Positions 35,474 to 47,092 are shown, counted from the stretch's first letter. The stretch: 64,000 nucleotides of DNA from Methylobacterium ajmalii (GCF_016613415.1 NZ_JACWCT010000001.1:1-64000); one strand, 5' to 3'. Numbers and translations: made by a program. Notes: generated by a model not told the origin, from the sequence alone.

Positions 35474-36259
35474 GTGATGAAGACCCGCCTCCCGACGATC
35501 GCGATCGGCCTCGCCGCGTCCCTGGCCTGCGGGGCCTCCGTTCTGGCCCAGGCGCCCGCGCCGGCCCCTGTGCCGTCGACCGCAGCGCCCCCGGCCGCGA
35601 CGCCCTCGCCGGCCCAGACGACGCCGCTGCCGACCACCACGGCCCCGGGCCCCGGCCCGGGCGCGAACCAGGCACCGACGCCACCCGCCCCCGAGAAGGC
35701 GCTGCTGCCCGGGACCCCGGCGGTGCCGCCCGCCGCGCCGGCGCCGTCGAGCGCCAACCGACCGCCCCTCGTCGCCAATCCGGGCGACCCGTCGGACGTC
35801 GACGAGGTGACGCTGCCGGCCAAGCCCGCCGCGATCCTGTCCGGCAACGCGAAGTGGGACCAGGCGGTGCCGAGCCTCAAGGAGGCGATCGCCAAGGTCG
35901 AGGCGGCTTTGGCCCAGGCCGGCATCAAGGCCAACGGCAAGCCGATCTCGGTCTTCAACCGCACCGACGACGACGGCTTCCAGTACGAGGTGATGGTGCC
36001 GGTCGAAGCGGTGCCGAACCCGCGCCCCGCCGGCCTGCCCGACGACCTGCGCTTCGGCGCGACCCCGAGCGGCAAGGCCCTGCGCTTCACCCACAAGGGG
36101 CCCTACGAGGGCATCGACCAGACCTACGAGACGGTGACGGCCTATCTCGACGCCAAGGGCATCCTGGTCCAGGACGCCTTCGTCGAGGAGTACCTGACGC
36201 CGCTCGCGAGCCCGTCCGACGAGGCGCTCGAGGTCAACATCTACGCCCTGCCGAAGTAG
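35474..36259 (+). CDS. Secreted GyrI-like effector-binding-domain protein
   Basis: The 261-residue protein has a signal peptide (about residues 1-26, ending SVLAQAPA) and a long Pro/Ala/Thr-rich linker (about 27-105). The GyrI-like/SOUL-type small-molecule-binding domain occupies about 125-260 (EVMVPVEAVPNPRPAGLPDD, RFTHKGPYEGIDQTYETVTA). The domain usually occurs in cytosolic regulators, so export with a flexible tether is noteworthy. Ligand unknown. It is a single gene divergent from dapF. Confidence 0.8.
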   Translation: MMKTRLPTIAIGLAASLACGASVLAQAPAPAPVPSTAAPPAATPSPAQTTPLPTTTAPGPGPGANQAPTPPAPEKALLPGTPAVPPAAPAPSSANRPPLVANPGDPSDVDEVTLPAKPAAILSGNAKWDQAVPSLKEAIAKVEAALAQAGIKANGKPISVFNRTDDDGFQYEVMVPVEAVPNPRPAGLPDDLRFGATPSGKALRFTHKGPYEGIDQTYETVTAYLDAKGILVQDAFVEEYLTPLASPSDEALEVNIYALPK

Positions 36260-36456
36260 GAGCCGCGCGCCGTCCCGAATGACCGGAGCGTGCGTGGGAT
36301 GACATCCGGGACTCGGGAAGCCGCGGAGCGGAAGACCGCGCCCCGATCCGGGATCGATCTCAGACGATACGCCGTAGAGACATACCTCGAAGGCCGTGGG
36401 CCGGAGGCCGCGGACGGGATCGGTCGGACCCCGCCGCGGGACGGCGATCCCGGGCG

Positions 36457-37824
36457 CTACAGCAACGTCCCCTTCAGGATCACCAGCGCCACCGTGAAGT
36501 AGATCACCAGCCCCGACACGTCGACGAGGGTGGCGACGAACGGGGCCGAGGCGGTGGCGGGGTCGAAGCCGACGCGCTGGAGCACGAAGGGCAGCATCGA
36601 GCCGGTGAGCGAGCCGAACAGCACGATGCCGACGAGCGCGGTGCCGACGGTCGCGGCCACCAGGAACCAGTGCTCGCCGTAATCGTAGAAGCCGAGCTTC
36701 TGCCAGATCACGATCCGCACCACGCCGATCGTCCCGAGGATCGCCCCGAGCGTGAGCCCGGCCGGGATCTCGCGGAGCGCCACCCGCCACCAGTCGCTCA
36801 AGCGCACCTGGTGGAGGGCGAGCGCCCGGATCAGCAGCGAGGTCGCCTGCGAGCCGGAATTGCCGCCCGAGCTCATGATGAGCGGGATGAAGAGGGTCAG
36901 CACCAGGGCCTTTTCCAGCTCGCCCTCGAAGCCCTGCATCGCGCTGGCGGTCAGCATCTCGGACAGGAAGAGCACGCAGAGCCAGCCGGCCCGCTTGCGG
37001 ATCATGGTCAGGAAGTTGATCGACATGTAGGGCTCGTCGAGCGCCTCCATGCCGCCGAAGCGCTGCACGTCCTCGGTCTGCTTCTGGATCATCGCGTCGA
37101 TCACGTCGTCGACGGTGACGATGCCGACCACCTGGTTGGTGGCGTCGACCACCGGGATCGCCAGGAGGTCGTATTTCGAGATCAGGCGGGCCGCCTGGTC
37201 GCGGCTGGCATCGGCCGAGACCACCACCGGGCGGCGGCTCGGCGCCACCGACAGGATGTTGTCCTCCGGGTTGCCGGTGATGAGGCGGCGCAAGGGGACC
37301 GCCTTGGCGAGCGCCCCGGTGCGCGGATCGAGGACGAAGATCGAGTAGATCGTCTCGCGGGTGCGCTCGACCTTGCGGATGTAGTCGAGGGTGAGCCCCA
37401 CCGTCCACGTCGTCGGCACGGCGACGAACTCGGTCGTCATGATCGAGCCGACGCTCTCTTCCGGATAGGCGATGAGCTTGTCGACCGCCCCGCGGGTCTC
37501 GACGTCGAGGCGGGTGCGCAGGTCGGAGCGGCCCGGCTCCTCGATCTCGCGGAAGACGTCGGTGACCCGGTCGGCCGACATCCCCGACAGGAACGAGGCG
37601 ACGCGGTCGCGCGGCAGCATCTCGATGATGTCGGGGGCGCAGTCGAGCTCGGGCTGGTCCAGCACCTCGACGGCACGGTCGTGCGGCAGGCTGAGCAGGA
37701 TGGCGGCCGCCACCTCCGGCGCCTCCCGGTTCAGGGCCTCGACGATATCGGGGGCGCTCTCCTCGGAGAGGCGCGCGGCGAGGGCGGCGGGCTCGACGGG
37801 GGCGTCGATCACGGTGTCGGTCAT
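36457..37824 (-). CDS. mgtE: Magnesium transporter MgtE
   Basis: The 455-residue protein has the MgtE_N superhelical domain (about 35-135), a CBS pair (about 140-260; ISKYDLLAIPVVDATNQVVG) and a C-terminal membrane domain with five helices (about 285-455). The conserved motif SSGGNSGSQATSLLIRALAL of the ion pathway is present. Mg2+ import gated by CBS/N domains. No Mg-riboswitch could be recognised upstream. Single gene. Confidence 0.93.
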   Translation of the reverse strand: MTDTVIDAPVEPAALAARLSEESAPDIVEALNREAPEVAAAILLSLPHDRAVEVLDQPELDCAPDIIEMLPRDRVASFLSGMSADRVTDVFREIEEPGRSDLRTRLDVETRGAVDKLIAYPEESVGSIMTTEFVAVPTTWTVGLTLDYIRKVERTRETIYSIFVLDPRTGALAKAVPLRRLITGNPEDNILSVAPSRRPVVVSADASRDQAARLISKYDLLAIPVVDATNQVVGIVTVDDVIDAMIQKQTEDVQRFGGMEALDEPYMSINFLTMIRKRAGWLCVLFLSEMLTASAMQGFEGELEKALVLTLFIPLIMSSGGNSGSQATSLLIRALALHQVRLSDWWRVALREIPAGLTLGAILGTIGVVRIVIWQKLGFYDYGEHWFLVAATVGTALVGIVLFGSLTGSMLPFVLQRVGFDPATASAPFVATLVDVSGLVIYFTVALVILKGTLL

Positions 37825-38153
37825 GGCTCACCTGTTGGGCGCTGGCGTCGGCCGGCCGTCTCCGGCCGGTCGCGGCGAGCCGCCGAAAGGCTGAGCGCGC
37901 GGGACCTCAGGCCGAAGACGGCAAGGGCGGTCGACTGTGACTGTCGCTCGGCATGGAGTCGGGGGTGTCCGGGAATGCTGCGGCGCGAGAGCGCGCTGCG
38001 GGCGACCCGTCACTGCGCCGGGCGGGGGCTTGCGTCAAGAGGGGAACCGCGGGCGCGCAATCGGAATTCGTAAGCGGGGTCTCGTCGACTTGGAGCCCCT
38101 GGAAACATTCGAGAAAACCTTGGGGAAGCCCCGGGGAAACCGCGGGAGCCACG
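37825..38153. other. 329-bp divergent promoter region
   Basis: Lies between mgtE (minus) and the iron permease gene (plus). It contains a CCGGCCG-type hairpin near 37850-37875 and otherwise nothing recognisable. Promoters for both genes must be here. Confidence 0.4.
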
Positions 38154-38618
38154 ATGGTCACGACACGCATCCGCACCTTCTCGGATTTCGCCGCCGCGGT
38201 CGCCCGGGCGGCGGGGCGCCCCGGCACCTTCGCGGCGAGCCTGCTGCTGATCGCGGTGTGGGCGTTGACCGGCCCGCTGTTCCACTACTCGGACACTTGG
38301 CAGCTGATCATCAACACCGGCACGACCATCGTGACGTTCCTGATGGTGTTCCTGATCCAGAACACCCAGAACCGCGACGGCGCGGCGATCCAGGCCAAGC
38401 TCGACGAGCTGATCCGGGCGAGCGCGGCCCAGAACGCCTATATCGGCATCGAGAACCTGACCGAGGAGGAGCTCGACGGCCTGCGCGCCCGCTGCGAGGC
38501 GCGGGCTCGGGACTTTCGCCTCAGCGAGGCCGCGGACGCCGCCGAGGAGGCGGCCAACGCCAAGGCCGAGGCGGCGGCCCGGGCCGCGACCGGATCGCGC
38601 GGCGGCCTTAGGCGCTGA
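38154..38618 (+). CDS. Low-affinity iron permease family protein
   Basis: The 154-residue protein has two adjacent hydrophobic stretches (about 22-43 and 49-66; FAASLLLIAVWALTGPLFHY and NTGTTIVTFLMVFLIQNTQN) followed by the conserved NRDGAAIQAKLDELIRA segment and a charged helical tail. This is the low-affinity iron permease (Fet4-related) bacterial family. Transport of iron by bacterial members is not well established. Its stop overlaps that of the convergent response regulator by 11 bp. Confidence 0.85.
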   Translation: MVTTRIRTFSDFAAAVARAAGRPGTFAASLLLIAVWALTGPLFHYSDTWQLIINTGTTIVTFLMVFLIQNTQNRDGAAIQAKLDELIRASAAQNAYIGIENLTEEELDGLRARCEARARDFRLSEAADAAEEAANAKAEAAARAATGSRGGLRR

Positions 38619-39054
38619 GCCGGCGGGCCTGCTCCATCTCGCCCCCCATCATCCGGGCGAGCCGCAGGATGTCGCCGATCACGTAGGGCTTGGTCACGAA
38701 GATGCTGCCAGACACCGCCGGGTGGTGCAGGTTGGCGGTGGTCGAGGAATAGATTACCGGGCGGTGCGGCTGGATCTGCCGGAAGGCCTCGGCGACGCTC
38801 CAGCCGTCGACGAGGCCGGGCAGCCGGATGTCGGTGAGGAGCCAGTCGATCCGGGCGCCGTGCTCGCGCAGCAGCATCAGGGCCGCCTCGCCGCTCGAAG
38901 CGGTCAGCGTCGCGACCCCGTGCTGCTCGCACAGGGTCACCAGGAGCTCGAGCAGCATGTAGCTGTCCTCGACGATCAGCACGCAGGGCCGGTCGCCGGG
39001 GCGGCGCGGGACGTCCGGTCGGGGCGTCGGAGGCGGGGGGAGAGGCGCTGGCAT
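38608..39054 (-). CDS. Single-domain response regulator
   Basis: A 148-residue receiver-only protein. A Pro-rich N-terminus is followed by VLIVEDSYMLLELLVTL (acidic pocket), phospho-acceptor Asp in WLLTDIRLPGLVDGWSVAEA, and the conserved Lys in FVTKPYVIGDILRL. It has no output domain, so it would act through protein contact or a phosphorelay. No kinase gene is adjacent. ATG 39054 is chosen; the open frame extends upstream but without receiver-like sequence. Confidence 0.85.
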   Translation of the reverse strand: MPAPLPPPPTPRPDVPRRPGDRPCVLIVEDSYMLLELLVTLCEQHGVATLTASSGEAALMLLREHGARIDWLLTDIRLPGLVDGWSVAEAFRQIQPHRPVIYSSTTANLHHPAVSGSIFVTKPYVIGDILRLARMMGGEMEQARRLSA

Positions 39055-39440
39055 CGCCGGACGGTCCCGATGATCGATTCCCCGACGCTCGCGCGAATTG
39101 GTTAACCGCACGTCAATCCCGTGGCCGGCGCTGCCGTGCCCGGACCGCCCGATCTGTGGCCTTCGTGCAACGGCGTGGCGGCCCGTGGCCGGCCGGCCGG
39201 CGGCGCCGCAGCGTGGCCGTATTTCGACGGTGTTGTGTCGCCGGTTCCGGTCACCGTGCGGGGCCGACAGGTACCGGCCGGCGCGTCGAGGTCCCGTCAA
39301 GGTTGACGGAACCTTCGCTTAACCGGCCGGGACTACAGACGATCCGGTGTTCCAGTTCGTGGCGCCGCCGGACGGGAGGATCCGCTCCGGGCCGTCGCCG
39401 GGCGCGGCCCCGCCCGGGGCCGCCAGAGGAGTTTTGGTCG
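39055..39440. other. 386-bp divergent spacer before pal
   Basis: No gene supported. It should hold promoters for the response regulator (minus) and pal (plus). Sequence is GC-rich with several GGCCGG runs (39180-39200). No operator identified. Confidence 0.4.
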
Positions 39441-39986
39441 ATGTCGCTGCCGCTCGCGCCCCTGCGCGCGCTCAAGATCGCCGCCGCCTTCGGGCTCGCC
39501 CTCTCGATGGCCGCCTGCGCGAGCAACAACGACCTCGCCGACGCCTCCGCGGCCTACGGCGCCGGGGGCGCGGGCGGGGCCGGCGGGTACGGGGGCCGCG
39601 GCGGCCCCGCGACGCCGGGCAGCGCCCAGGACTTCGTGGTCAACATCGGCGACCGGGTCTTCTTCGATTCCGACTCGACCGACCTGAACCCCACCGCCGT
39701 CGCCACCCTCGACAAGCAGGCCCAGTGGCTGCAGCGCTACCCGCGCTACACCTTCCTGATCGAGGGCCACGCCGACGAGCGCGGCACCCGCGAGTACAAC
39801 TTCTCCCTCGGCGCCCGCCGCTCGCAGGCGGTGCGGGACTACCTCGCCTCCCGGGGCATCGGCTCGAACCGCATGCGCACGGTGTCCTACGGCAAGGAGC
39901 GTCCGGTCGCGGTCTGCAACGACATCTCGTGCTGGTCGCAGAACCGCCGCGCCGTCACGGTGCTCGACGGCGGCGCCGGCTCCTGA
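39441..39986 (+). CDS. pal: Peptidoglycan-associated lipoprotein Pal
   Basis: The 181-residue lipoprotein has a lipobox-like ALSMAAC with Cys26 as the lipidation site, a Gly/Ala-rich linker (about 38-60) and an OmpA-like domain (about 70-175). FFDSDSTDLNPTAVATLDKQ and IEGHADERGTREYNFSLGAR bind meso-DAP of peptidoglycan. Part of the Tol-Pal envelope system. Upstream tolQRAB are not here; cpoB follows. Confidence 0.93.
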   Translation: MSLPLAPLRALKIAAAFGLALSMAACASNNDLADASAAYGAGGAGGAGGYGGRGGPATPGSAQDFVVNIGDRVFFDSDSTDLNPTAVATLDKQAQWLQRYPRYTFLIEGHADERGTREYNFSLGARRSQAVRDYLASRGIGSNRMRTVSYGKERPVAVCNDISCWSQNRRAVTVLDGGAGS

Positions 39987-40000
39987 GCCTCGACAGGGGA

Positions 40001-40024
40001 GGGCGGCCCCGGCCGCCCCCTTTT
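40001..40024 (+). terminator. Rho-independent terminator after pal
   Basis: GGGCGGCC (40001-40008) pairs with GGCCGCCC (40011-40018) across a CC loop, followed by CC and TTTT. It may attenuate read-through into cpoB. Confidence 0.65.
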
Positions 40025-40106
40025 GCCGGGAGGCGCGGCTTCTGCTAACCCGCCCTCCCGAGCGCGGACTCGCCGAGTGCGGACCCGCAGCCTGACCCGA
40101 GCCGTG

Positions 40107-41081
40107 ATGCGCCCCGCCATGCTTCGCCGCCTGTTCCTTGCCCCCGTCCTCGCCGTCTCGGGGCTCGCCCTCGCCGCCGCCTGCCCGGCCGCGGCCCAGG
40201 ACGCGTCGGAGTTCGTGGTGCGCCTCAACCGGCTCGAGAACCAGTCGCGCCAGATGTCCGGGCAGATCGAGTCGCTCCAGTACGAGAACCGCCAGCTCAA
40301 GGAGCAGCTGCGCAAGTTCCAGGAGGACGTCGAGTTCCGGTTCCAGGAGTCGAAGGGCGGCCAGCGCCCGGCTTCCGCGACCCCGCCGGCCAAGCCGCAC
40401 AAGCGCAGCGACGCCTTCGATCCGTCCCAGAACCCCGATGCCCCGGGCGCCCCGCAGGCGCTCGGCACCGCCCAGGCCTCCGGCGCGACCCCGTCCCAGG
40501 CGACTCCCGCCGCGCCGCGCCCCGCCGCGACCCCGAACGCCACCGCCGCGCTGAGCGCGCCCCGCGGCGCGATCGAGGACGAGACCCCCGATTACGGCGC
40601 CCCCGTGGACCTGCGCCCGCCGGCTCGCGCCGCCGCCCCGGCCGCGACGCCGGCGCCGCGCCCCTCCGCCAGCGTCGCCGCCACCGGCACCGGCGACGCG
40701 AAGGCCGATTACGAGGCGGCCTACGCCTACGTGCTGCAGCGCCAGTACGAGCAGGCCGAGATGAGCCTGCGCCAGTTCATCCAGTCGCATCCCAGGGACA
40801 CCCTGGTGCCGGACGCGACCTATTGGCTTGGCGAGAGCTACCTGCAGCGCAACCGCACCCGCGAGGCGGCCGAGCAGTTCCTGAAGGTCTCGACCGACTA
40901 CGCCCGCTCGCGCAAGGCACCGGACGCGATGCTGAAGCTCGGCGCCTCGCTCAACGCGCTCGGCGCCCGCGAGCAGGCCTGCGCCACCCTGGCCGAGCTG
41001 GAGCGCAAGTTCCCGCAGGCCTCCTCGACCGTGAAGCAGGGCGTCGACCGCGAGCAGCGGCGGGCGCGCTGCGCCGCGTGA
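40107..41081 (+). CDS. cpoB: Cell division coordinator CpoB (YbgF)
   Basis: The 324-residue periplasmic protein has a signal peptide (cleavage near residue 31, AAAQ-DAS), a short coiled coil (about 35-75; RLNRLENQSRQMSGQIESLQ), a Pro/Ala-rich linker, and TPR repeats (about 205-320; AYAYVLQRQYEQAEMSLRQF and DAMLKLGASLNALGAREQAC). CpoB links the Tol-Pal machine to peptidoglycan synthesis at division. Position after pal is conserved. ATG 40119 is an alternative start. Confidence 0.92.
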   Translation: MRPAMLRRLFLAPVLAVSGLALAAACPAAAQDASEFVVRLNRLENQSRQMSGQIESLQYENRQLKEQLRKFQEDVEFRFQESKGGQRPASATPPAKPHKRSDAFDPSQNPDAPGAPQALGTAQASGATPSQATPAAPRPAATPNATAALSAPRGAIEDETPDYGAPVDLRPPARAAAPAATPAPRPSASVAATGTGDAKADYEAAYAYVLQRQYEQAEMSLRQFIQSHPRDTLVPDATYWLGESYLQRNRTREAAEQFLKVSTDYARSRKAPDAMLKLGASLNALGAREQACATLAELERKFPQASSTVKQGVDREQRRARCAA

Positions 41082-41186
41082 GCGGCCCGGCCCGAGCGGC
41101 TGCGCGGAGCCTGACCGAAGCCGATTTCCGCATCGCGAATCGATCCGCGGGCAATCGTACGAGAAGCCCGGTGTGAGAAACGCCGC

Positions 41187-42233
41187 ATGAGCGACCGGGA
41201 GGCTCCCCTCGGCCCGTGCGAGCGCGACGATCTCCTCCATCCCTGGATCGGACCCGGCACGCCCTACCGGAGCGCCGTGCTCGCGGTGTCGGGCGGGCCC
41301 GATTCGACCGCCCTGATGGGCTGCGCCGCGCTCCTCGACGCCGCCATCCCGCTTCTCGTCGCCACGGTCGATCACGGCCTGCGGCAGAGCTCGCGCGCGG
41401 AGGCCGAGGGTGTCGCGGATCTCGCCGCGCGCTTCGGCCTGCCGCACCGGATCCTGTCCTGGACCGGGCCGAAGCCGGCCGCACGGCTGCAGGCGGCGGC
41501 GCGGGCCGAGCGTTACCGCCTTCTCGCGGCTCTCGCCGACGAGGCCGGGGCCGACCTGGTGCTGACCGCCCACACCCGCGACGACCAAGCCGAGACGGTG
41601 CTGATGCGGCTCTGCGCCGGCTCCGGCCCGGCAGGGCTCGCCGGGATGGCACCGGCCCGCCTCCTCCACGGCCCGGGTCCCGTTCGTGTCACCCTCGGCC
41701 GGCCCTTCCTCGACGTGCCGAAGGCCCGCCTCGTGACGACCTGCGAGGCCCATGGCTGGCCGTTCGTCCGCGATCCCTCGAACGCCGACCCGCGCTTCGG
41801 CCGCGCCCGGCTGCGGCGCCTGCTGCCGCTGCTGGCCGAGGAGGGCTTGAGCGCCGAGCGCCTCGCCCGCCTTGCCGGTCGGCTACGCCGCGACGAGGCG
41901 GCCTTGGCGCAGGCCGCCGCCGCGGCGTTCCACGACCTGCAACGGACCGATCCGGCGGGGGAGGGACGCCTCGTCCTCGACGGTCCCGGCCTCGCGGCCC
42001 TGCCGGAGGCGGTAGCCCTTCGGGTCGCGGGGCTCGGGCTCGAGGCGATCGGCGGGCACGGGCCGGCCCTGCGGCTCGAACGGCTGGAGCGGGTGCTTCT
42101 CGGCGAGGTTCTGCCGGCCCTGCGGGCGGGGGCCGCCTGCCGGCGCACGGTGGCGGGCCTCCTCCTCACCGCCCGTGGCGGCCGGCTGGTCCTGGAGCCA
42201 GAGCCGCCGCGCCGGCGCCCGCCAGCGGCGTGA
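41187..42233 (+). CDS. tilS: tRNA(Ile)-lysidine synthase
   Basis: The 348-residue N-type ATP pyrophosphatase has the PP-loop SGGPDS at residues 35-40. The N-terminal domain includes [20 protein letters not shown] and [20 protein letters not shown], followed by a shorter C-terminal region. It modifies the CAU anticodon wobble C of tRNA-Ile2 to lysidine. The order pal-cpoB-tilS-ftsH is common in Alphaproteobacteria. 160 bp precede ftsH. Confidence 0.93.
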   Translation: MSDREAPLGPCERDDLLHPWIGPGTPYRSAVLAVSGGPDSTALMGCAALLDAAIPLLVATVDHGLRQSSRAEAEGVADLAARFGLPHRILSWTGPKPAARLQAAARAERYRLLAALADEAGADLVLTAHTRDDQAETVLMRLCAGSGPAGLAGMAPARLLHGPGPVRVTLGRPFLDVPKARLVTTCEAHGWPFVRDPSNADPRFGRARLRRLLPLLAEEGLSAERLARLAGRLRRDEAALAQAAAAAFHDLQRTDPAGEGRLVLDGPGLAALPEAVALRVAGLGLEAIGGHGPALRLERLERVLLGEVLPALRAGAACRRTVAGLLLTARGGRLVLEPEPPRRRPPAA

Positions 42234-42393
42234 CGCGCGGGCAGGGGATGCGCGAGCGATGCGGCGCGCGGCGCCGCAGGCGCGGGGCCATTACTTGGCA
42301 AGCACCGGGTGGGTGCCTACATTGCGTTCCGAGTGCCGGTGCCCAACCCAGCACGCCCGCGCGGCGCCGCGCTCCTCAGGGATTGACTCTTCG

Positions 42394-44316
<1,923 letters not shown>

Positions 44317-44383
44317 CGGCGCCGGGGCGACCGAACGAGCCGGGGCGGGCTAAAAAGTCCACACCGGCCGGTTTTTGCAGCGA

Positions 44384-44411
44384 GGGGCGGCGGGAGGGAT
44401 CCCGTCGCCCC
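44384..44411 (+). terminator. Terminator hairpin after ftsH
   Basis: A 12-bp stem (one G-U pair) is formed by 44384-44395 and 44400-44411 with a GGGA loop, followed by TTGTCGTTG. The T-run is weak but the position just after ftsH fits. Confidence 0.55.
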
Positions 44412-44548
44412 TTGTCGTTGTGGCAGAGCCCCAAAATAACCCAACCAACGTGTGACCGCGTCCGGCGGGAAGAGGCGGCATCGGTCGCCGCGCCCCGAGC
44501 GGCGCGGCCTAGCGCCGACGGCCCGGACGGGACAGGGAGACGACGAGC

Positions 44549-45892
44549 GTGCGCAAGTATTTCGGGACCGACGGCATCCGGGGCCGGGCCAACGGCGTGA
44601 TCACGCCGGAACTCGCGCTCAAGGTCGGCCAGGCCGCCGGGCTCGTGTTCCTGCGCGGCGACCACCGCCACCGGGTGGTGATCGGCAAGGATACCCGGCT
44701 GTCGGGCTACATGATCGAGACGGCGCTCGTCGCCGGCTTCACCTCGGTCGGCATGGACGTGATGCTGCTCGGCCCGATGCCGACGCCGGCCGTGGCGATG
44801 CTGACCCGCTCGATGCGCGCCGATATCGGGGTGATGATCTCGGCCTCGCACAACCCGTTCGAGGATAACGGCATCAAGATCTTCGGGCCCGACGGGTTCA
44901 AGCTCTCCGACGAGGTCGAGCGCGAGATCGAGCGCCTGATCGACTCGAATCTCCAGACCAAGCTCGCCGGCTCGCAGGACCTCGGCCGGGCCAAGCGGAT
45001 CGAGAGCGTGCATGCCCGCTACATCGAGTTCGCCAAGCGCACCCTGCCGCGGGCGCTGACCCTCGACGGGCTGCGGGTGGTGGTCGACTGCGCCAACGGC
45101 GCGGCCTACCGGGTGGCGCCCGAGACGCTGTGGGAGCTCGGCGCCGAGGTGATCGCCATCGGCACCGAGCCGGACGGCTTCAACATCAACCGCGACGTCG
45201 GCTCGACCGCCCCCGAGGCGCTCGTCGGCAAGGTGCGCGAGCTGCGCGCCGATATCGGCATCGCGCTGGACGGCGACGCCGACCGGGTGCTGATCGTCGA
45301 CGAGAAGGGCCAGCGGGTCGACGGCGACCAGCTGATGGCGGTGGTCGCCCGGTCCTGGCAGGAGGACCAGCGGCTGACGAAGAACGGCATCGTCGCCACC
45401 ATCATGTCGAATCTCGGCCTCGAGCGCTATCTCGGGGGCTTGGGCCTCGGCATGGTCCGCACCGCCGTCGGCGACCGCTACGTGCTCGAGCACATGCGCG
45501 AGCACGGCTACAACCTCGGCGGCGAGCAGTCCGGCCACATCATCATGTCGGACTACGCCACCACCGGCGACGGGCTGGTGGCGGCGCTCCAGCTCCTCTC
45601 GGTCGTGCAGCGCCAGCAGCGCCCGGTGAGCGAGGTCTGCCACTGCTTTGAGCCGCTGCCGCAGGTGCTCAAGAACGTGCGCTACGGCGCCGGCCGCGAG
45701 CCGCTGCGCCAGGACAGCGTCGTCACCGCCATCGAGGGCGCCCGCCAGCGCCTCGGCGAGGGCGGCCGCCTCGTCATCCGTCCCTCCGGCACCGAGCCGG
45801 TGATCCGCGTGATGGCCGAGGGCGACGACCGCGACCTCGTGGTCCAGGTCGTCGACGACGTGATCGAGGCCCTGCGCAAGGTCGCGGCCTGA
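44549..45892 (+). CDS. glmM: Phosphoglucosamine mutase
   Basis: The 447-residue protein begins [16 protein letters not shown] (GTG start). The phosphoserine motif [13 protein letters not shown] has Ser100, the metal loop is [14 protein letters not shown], the substrate loop is [13 protein letters not shown] and the phosphate-binding end is [15 protein letters not shown]. It converts glucosamine-6-P to glucosamine-1-P for UDP-GlcNAc. Often downstream of ftsH, as here. Confidence 0.97.
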   Translation: MRKYFGTDGIRGRANGVITPELALKVGQAAGLVFLRGDHRHRVVIGKDTRLSGYMIETALVAGFTSVGMDVMLLGPMPTPAVAMLTRSMRADIGVMISASHNPFEDNGIKIFGPDGFKLSDEVEREIERLIDSNLQTKLAGSQDLGRAKRIESVHARYIEFAKRTLPRALTLDGLRVVVDCANGAAYRVAPETLWELGAEVIAIGTEPDGFNINRDVGSTAPEALVGKVRELRADIGIALDGDADRVLIVDEKGQRVDGDQLMAVVARSWQEDQRLTKNGIVATIMSNLGLERYLGGLGLGMVRTAVGDRYVLEHMREHGYNLGGEQSGHIIMSDYATTGDGLVAALQLLSVVQRQQRPVSEVCHCFEPLPQVLKNVRYGAGREPLRQDSVVTAIEGARQRLGEGGRLVIRPSGTEPVIRVMAEGDDRDLVVQVVDDVIEALRKVAA

Positions 45893-45923
45893 GCGAGGAC
45901 GCCCCCACCGTCGCGCGATCGAC

Positions 45924-45954
45924 GGACGAGGCGCGGGAACCCGCCGCCTCGTCC
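45924..45954 (+). terminator. Hairpin after glmM
   Basis: GGACGAGGCG (45924-45933) pairs with CGCCTCGTCC (45945-45954), with a further GGG/CCC near the loop. Position 32 bp after the stop suggests a terminator, but there is no clear T-run. Confidence 0.45.
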
Positions 45955-46071
45955 GGCGGAGGCATTGCGCGCGTGGCGGAAATCCGGGTCTCCCCGGTTT
46001 GTGCCGGCGCTGCGTCCTGCCGGATGCAGTCTCGCGCGAAAGCAACGATTTCTCAGGCATAAGGCTTAACG

Positions 46072-46078
46072 TTAAGGT
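46072..46078 (+). promoter_or_regulatory. TTAAGGT element before first outer-membrane gene
   Basis: CTTAACGTTAAGGTCG lies about 90 bp before the ATG at 46164. The same TTAAGGT core is found before the two following paralogues (47093 and 48200). Confidence 0.4.
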
Positions 46079-46163
46079 CGGGTTTACCGAACGCGGCAAG
46101 AGTCGTGACGTCTTTCGGAACGGCCGCCCGATCTCCAGCGGCCCTTCGCAACAGGGAACCGTC

Positions 46164-47036
46164 ATGGGCCGCAGCAAGCCACTCGCGCTGGCGCGCATCT
46201 TCACGCTCGCTGCGAGCGTGGCCGCGCCGGGGCTCGTTCACGCCGCCGACCTCCTGCCCCCGCCGCCGATGCCGCTGCCGCCCCCGCCGGTTGAGATCGG
46301 CGGCAGCTGGTACCTGCGCGGCGATGTCGGCGTCGGCATCCTCGATCTGCGTAAGACGGTCGTCGAGGACGTCTCGACCCCGCGCGTCCCCTACAAGTAC
46401 ACCGCGATCGAGGACCACGTCGGCGACCAGGCCTTCGTCGGCGTCGGCGTCGGCTACCAGTACAATCCCTGGCTGCGCTTCGACGTCACCGGCGAGTACC
46501 GCACGCAGGCGGAATGGCGCTTCCTGGCCGAGGACCGGTCCTACGACACCCGCGGCGGCTACAACCTCACCACGGGCAAGTTCTCGTCCGTCGTCGGCCT
46601 GGCGAACGGCTACGTCGATCTCGGCAACTGGTACGGCATCACCCCGTTCGTCGGCGCCGGCGTGGGCTTTGCCCACCACATGTTCGGCAGCGTGACGGAC
46701 CAGGGCCAGGGCACCTACGCCGGCGGCCTCGGCTACGGGCGCGCCAAGGACAAGACCAACTTCGCCTGGGCGGCCCATGCCGGTCTCAGCTACGCGGTCA
46801 CGCCCAACCTCAAGCTCGAGCTCGCCTACCGCTACCTGAACATGGGCGAGGCCGAGACCGGCGTCGTCGGCTGCCTGCCGAGCTGCGCCCTCAAGACGGT
46901 GTACCGCGCCAAGGAGCTCGAGTCGCACGACATCAAGCTCGGCATGCGCTGGATGTTCGGCGCGCCGGTCGTGACCGCCGCCTACGAGCCTCCCCCGCCG
47001 CCGATGCCGATGGCGCCGCTGGTGCGCAAGTACTGA
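46164..47036 (+). CDS. Outer-membrane beta-barrel protein 1
   Basis: A 290-residue protein. The signal peptide ends near residue 28 (GLVHA-ADL), then a Pro-rich linker leads to an eight-strand-type beta-barrel (Omp25/RopB-like, OMP_b-brl). Strands are visible as alternating patterns such as GGSWYLRGDVGVGILDL, WLRFDVTGEYRTQAEWRF and LELAYRYLNMGEAETG. The end is not the usual barrel Phe but a Pro-rich tail PPPPPMPMAPLVRKY after MRWMFG. Porin or structural function unknown. Confidence 0.87.
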   Translation: MGRSKPLALARIFTLAASVAAPGLVHAADLLPPPPMPLPPPPVEIGGSWYLRGDVGVGILDLRKTVVEDVSTPRVPYKYTAIEDHVGDQAFVGVGVGYQYNPWLRFDVTGEYRTQAEWRFLAEDRSYDTRGGYNLTTGKFSSVVGLANGYVDLGNWYGITPFVGAGVGFAHHMFGSVTDQGQGTYAGGLGYGRAKDKTNFAWAAHAGLSYAVTPNLKLELAYRYLNMGEAETGVVGCLPSCALKTVYRAKELESHDIKLGMRWMFGAPVVTAAYEPPPPPMPMAPLVRKY

Positions 47037-47050
47037 AAAACCTCGCACAC

Positions 47051-47075
47051 GCCCGCCCCCGCATCGGGGGCGGGC
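47051..47075. terminator. Strong hairpin between outer-membrane genes 1 and 2
   Basis: GCCCGCCCCCG (47051-47061) and CGGGGGCGGGC (47065-47075) form a perfect 11-bp stem with a CAT loop, 15 bp after the stop. An A-run lies on the 5' side; there is no T-run downstream. Confidence 0.6.
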
Positions 47076-47092
47076 GGCGCGGCGAAAGGCAC

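Noticed and set aside
36260..36456. A short gene between the GyrI-like gene and mgtE
   Set aside because: The open frame has no ribosome site or family resemblance and overlaps the mgtE 3' end.
33089..37831. A minus-strand open frame of 1580 codons
   Set aside because: Only its first 415 codons from the 3' end (mtaB) are real. The rest is antisense or out-of-frame to dapF, the GyrI-like gene and mgtE, an effect of few stop codons in very GC-rich DNA.
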